From Diphasiastrum complanatum (taxonomy: Eukaryota; Streptophyta; Lycopodiopsida; Lycopodiales; Lycopodiaceae): a DNA stretch of 64,000 nucleotides. The stretch spans positions 32,238,299 to 32,302,298 of the forward strand of contig CM055110.1 of the NCBI GenBank assembly GCA_029204225.1, in the 5' to 3' direction. The notes beneath the pieces are model-generated. The model was given only the letters and a program-made list of their open reading frames with translations. It searched no databases and was not told the DNA's origin. The position numbers and the translations under genes were made by a program. Within the stretch, counting starts at the first letter, position 1, and each line of letters begins with the position of its first letter. Shown here one piece after another: positions 61,440-64,000 of this stretch.

Positions 61440-61680
61440 AAGGAGGTAGAACTTGTTCAAGTTATACTTAATGGCTTTTTGGATGATCATGCTAATCTTG
61501 TTCAAAGTTTTGCTATTCAAAAGACTTTGCCAAGTATTGTGGATTTGCAAGAGATCTTGGTGAATGAGGAGTATAGGCTTCAATCAAGAGGAGGTGGATA
61601 TACATCGACATCTCATTATGAAGAGGATGCTATGTCTATCAAAGGCAAGTTCAAGGGAAAGCAAAGGCAAGTGGTCTAAA
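61440..61680 (+). pseudogene. Copia gag C-terminal part (element F), one-base frameshift
   Basis: Reads KEVELVQVILNGFLDDHANL, VQSFAIQKTLPSIVDLQEIL and VNEEYRLQSRGGGYTSTS, very close to element E. The frame ends in TAA at 61677-61679. Compared with element E at 17279-17300 one A is missing in the AAG-GGA-AAG-C stretch near 61660, and the true frame continues from 61672 in the next entry. The N-terminal half of gag is missing. Confidence 0.85.
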
Positions 61681-64000
61681 GGGCAAGATCAAGGTGAGAC
61701 TTCTTCTTTTGGCAAAAAGAAAGATAAGTCTAAGTTGAAATGCTTTTATTGTGTAATCAAAGGGCATTTTGCTAATGAATGTTTGAAGAAGCAAAGAGAT
61801 GAAGGTAGCAAGAAAATTGACTTTACTACTAATGATGAGGATCTAGGTGGTGGTGATTCTCTTTTGATGTGTTCTTCAAGTCCAATATCAGGTGAAGGTG
61901 ACAAAGATTCATGGTGGATTGATAGTGGAGCTAGTTCACACATGACTAGTCACAAGGAGTTCTTTACTTCTTTGGTCACTTATGATGGAGCCAAGAAAGC
62001 AATTCACATGGCCAATGGTGGTGAGTGTGTGATTGAAGGTACTGGTTCAACTCCTATTTGTCTCTCTACTAATAGGAAAGCAAGAATTGATGGTGTTATT
62101 TACATTCCTTCACTTTCAAAGAATTTGCTAAGTGTTGGTCAAATGATAGAGAAAGGATACATGGTAAATTTTGGTGGTGATGCTTGCTTCATTACAAAGG
62201 AAGAAATCTTGGTTGCTAGGGGCAATAGACAAGGTAGACTTTTCAAGCTTGATGCTTTTGTTATGGCTAACAAAAAGGATGGAATGGAAAAGACGATTGG
62301 TCTCAACTCTCCAAAGTTCCCTTTTAGCATCAATAAGATTGGTGGATCTTATGCAAAGTCTAAAAGGCTTCCTTATGTTAGATCTAGGTCAAGATCTAAT
62401 ATGCTTCTTGGAGATGTTCATCTTTGTGCTAACTTGGCTAGTCTCGAGGACAATGATGGTGTTTCAAAGGTTCTTCATGGCAAGTACAAGCATGCAAAAG
62501 GTAAGGAAAGAGCTAACTTCATCAATGGAGGAGAAGGTTCTTCCTTGGAAAAGATTGTTGCTAATGATTTCTCTGATCATATGGAAAAGGATGTTGCTAG
62601 GTGCATGCATGAAGGAGGTAATTCTTCTACATTCTTTTGTTATGATTCCAAGAAAGTCATTTTTCCAGCAAGTAGAGTTACATGTCTTTATAAAGAGAGT
62701 AGATCAAATGGTTCTATCAAGAGACTTGGTGAGGAAGATAGTCACAAGTCAAGAAGAAGAGAAGTATGTGAAGAGTTCAAAGTAGGATGTACTTTGAATG
62801 ATGTCATTGTGAATGATAGTGAGGAAGAATCATTATCATATGAGTCATTACCTAAAACATTGAGTAGAAGTTCTTGTTTGAAAAAAGAGAGTACTTCAAT
62901 CATTCTTATGTTGAAGGTACTAATCATTTTTTTCATGGCTTCTAATGTTTTTGAGGTTTCTACTTCTTATGATGCAATCATTAAGAGGGAGTCTTATGAA
63001 GGGAAGAGCAATGGAAGGTTGGTTCTTGAGAAGATCCAAGGCATGGATCTCACATCTCTTCATCAACTCAAAGGATTCTATGATTATGAATTGATCACTC
63101 ATGATCAAGATGGCAAAAGGTTGGTTGGAGAAGACTACATGGAGCAAATCGAGAGGCAATTTCTTCAAGGCAAGGGAGATCTCATTGGTGAGATTATTGA
63201 GGTTTGTTATGGACTCAAGAGGGCTGGATTTATTAGTTTTGATACTCATCTTCACCTACTCTACTTCATGTTGGATGGAAAGTTTGGAATCTATCTTTTG
63301 ATTTATGTTGGTGACATTGGTGACATTGTTTTCACTAACCTTTGTAAAAATTCGAGATCAAGCATTGATGAGTTCTTGTTGGATCTAGATCATATGTTTG
63401 AGAGGGAGTATTTCCAGAGGTTCATGTCTGAAGATATTCATATCTTTGATATCTTTGATGATCAAGAGAAAGGTAAGCAAGTGGAAGCGACTCACTTTGC
63501 TTTACTCACATGTTTTGGAGAATTTTCTTGTGTAGATGATGCTATGCAAGTGGATATTGGTTATCATGGTTTTCATACTGGAAAAGCAAGTAATGGATCT
63601 GGAAAACAAATTTTTTTCAATGACTTTGATGGTCAAGAGGAAGATCAAGAGGTTGGTCTCAAAGGGCTTCAACGACACAAAAGGAAAGGTGGCAATTTGG
63701 AGCTAGTCAAGAGCATCAAAGGAAGGTTATTTGGCAAAGATGTTATGGATCTTATTTTGCAGCTTATTAAAGACTCAAGTAAGGTCAAAGGAGCAGCAAG
63801 GAAGTGTTGTTCAAGTTTACTTTACTTGTTCTATCTCATGTTTGAGCTATTTCATGTGGATGTGTGCAAATTGTCAAGATATGGACAAACTAGCTACATT
63901 GTCTTGCAATATCTTATTGTTGAAGTTGTACTAGCATTCTTGGCTGGTTTTGCTGATGGAAATGAAGCTATTGGAGGTTCATTATGTCACTCATTCATGG
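61672..64000 (+). CDS. Copia zinc knuckle, protease and an unusual open pol-like frame running off the window (element F)
   Basis: Starting from TGG at 61672, the frame has no stop for 776 codons up to the window end. It begins with zinc knuckle CFYCVIKGHFANEC (61741-61782), then protease WWIDSGASSHMTSHKEFF (61915-61968), IYIPSLSKNLLSVGQM, and GAG-pre-integrase RLFKLDAFVMANKK. After about 62290 no normal integrase core is found; only hints such as FINGGEGSS (about 62519). RT echoes appear at VCYGLKRAGF (63205) and LLIYVGDIGDIVFTN (63295-63342), where YVDD has become YVGD with a duplicated GDI. A hydrophobic stretch SIILMLKVLIIFFMASNVF (62899-62955) and another at 63895-63951 could be membrane segments. 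In sequence this AT-rich, 776 stop-free codons are unlikely by chance. Function of the second part unknown. Confidence 0.75.

Noticed and set aside
62171-62785. 204-codon plus-strand frame
   Set aside because: Shadow of the longer element F frame, which carries zinc knuckle and protease motifs.

Overview
The window is repeat-rich nuclear DNA of a land plant. The grounds are an interstitial array of the plant telomere unit TTTAGGG (56666-56710), many Ty1/copia elements with initiator-tRNA-Met primer sites (TGGTATCAGAGC), a Ty3/gypsy gag remnant, the first exons of a plant cytochrome P450 of the CYP85 clan, and a fragment of a plant ISWI chromatin remodeler. I cannot name the species. A Penelope-like reverse transcriptase fits plants in which such elements are known (conifers, lycophytes), but that is weak evidence.

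Layout. 1-5035: a copia element (integrase, LTR1, gag-protease) interrupted by a second LTR family (LTR2), followed by an inverted LTR1 (5044-5719). 5720-12450: degenerate repeats, two minisatellites, an LTR-like segment and a gypsy gag. 12477-18930: a minus-strand copia LTR and pol (element D), a plus-strand copia gag-protease (element E), and pieces of another minus-strand pol (element I). 18931-22521: no gene, but one striking 45-bp-arm hairpin. 22534-25866: two minus-strand copia RT-RNase H blocks (elements H and G); G is intact. 25867-29326: a plus-strand copia pol end, LTR1 and gag-protease, duplicating 1646-3627. 29498-35024: an LTR2 element with primer site, polypurine tract and a 51-bp stub of 3' LTR. 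Its interior carries an antisense ISWI fragment and a long unknown reading frame broken by two TAG codons, with no recognisable pol.

35030-39790 is T-rich degenerate repeat with recurring TTTTTCGAG and CATCCGAC words. 39993-40694 holds two P450 exons with an in-frame stop. 42340-46890 and 52190-53580 are a degenerate satellite-like repeat, pierced by a solo copia LTR with a perfect target-site duplication (43325-44148) and by a 4.7-kb segment bounded by CT microsatellites. That segment contains a Penelope-like element with 300-bp direct terminal repeats. 53580-57359 has no recognisable gene. 57360-61439 is a nearly complete non-autonomous copia element with an uninterrupted 774-codon frame. 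61440-64000 is another copia gag-protease whose open frame runs off the end of the window.

No intact host gene is visible. Three points deserve attention: (1) the Penelope-like element with repeats on both sides and no visible endonuclease; (2) the LTR2 element carrying ISWI sequence and an unknown frame; (3) two copia derivatives that keep gag and protease but have an unrecognisable or reduced pol held in one long open frame.
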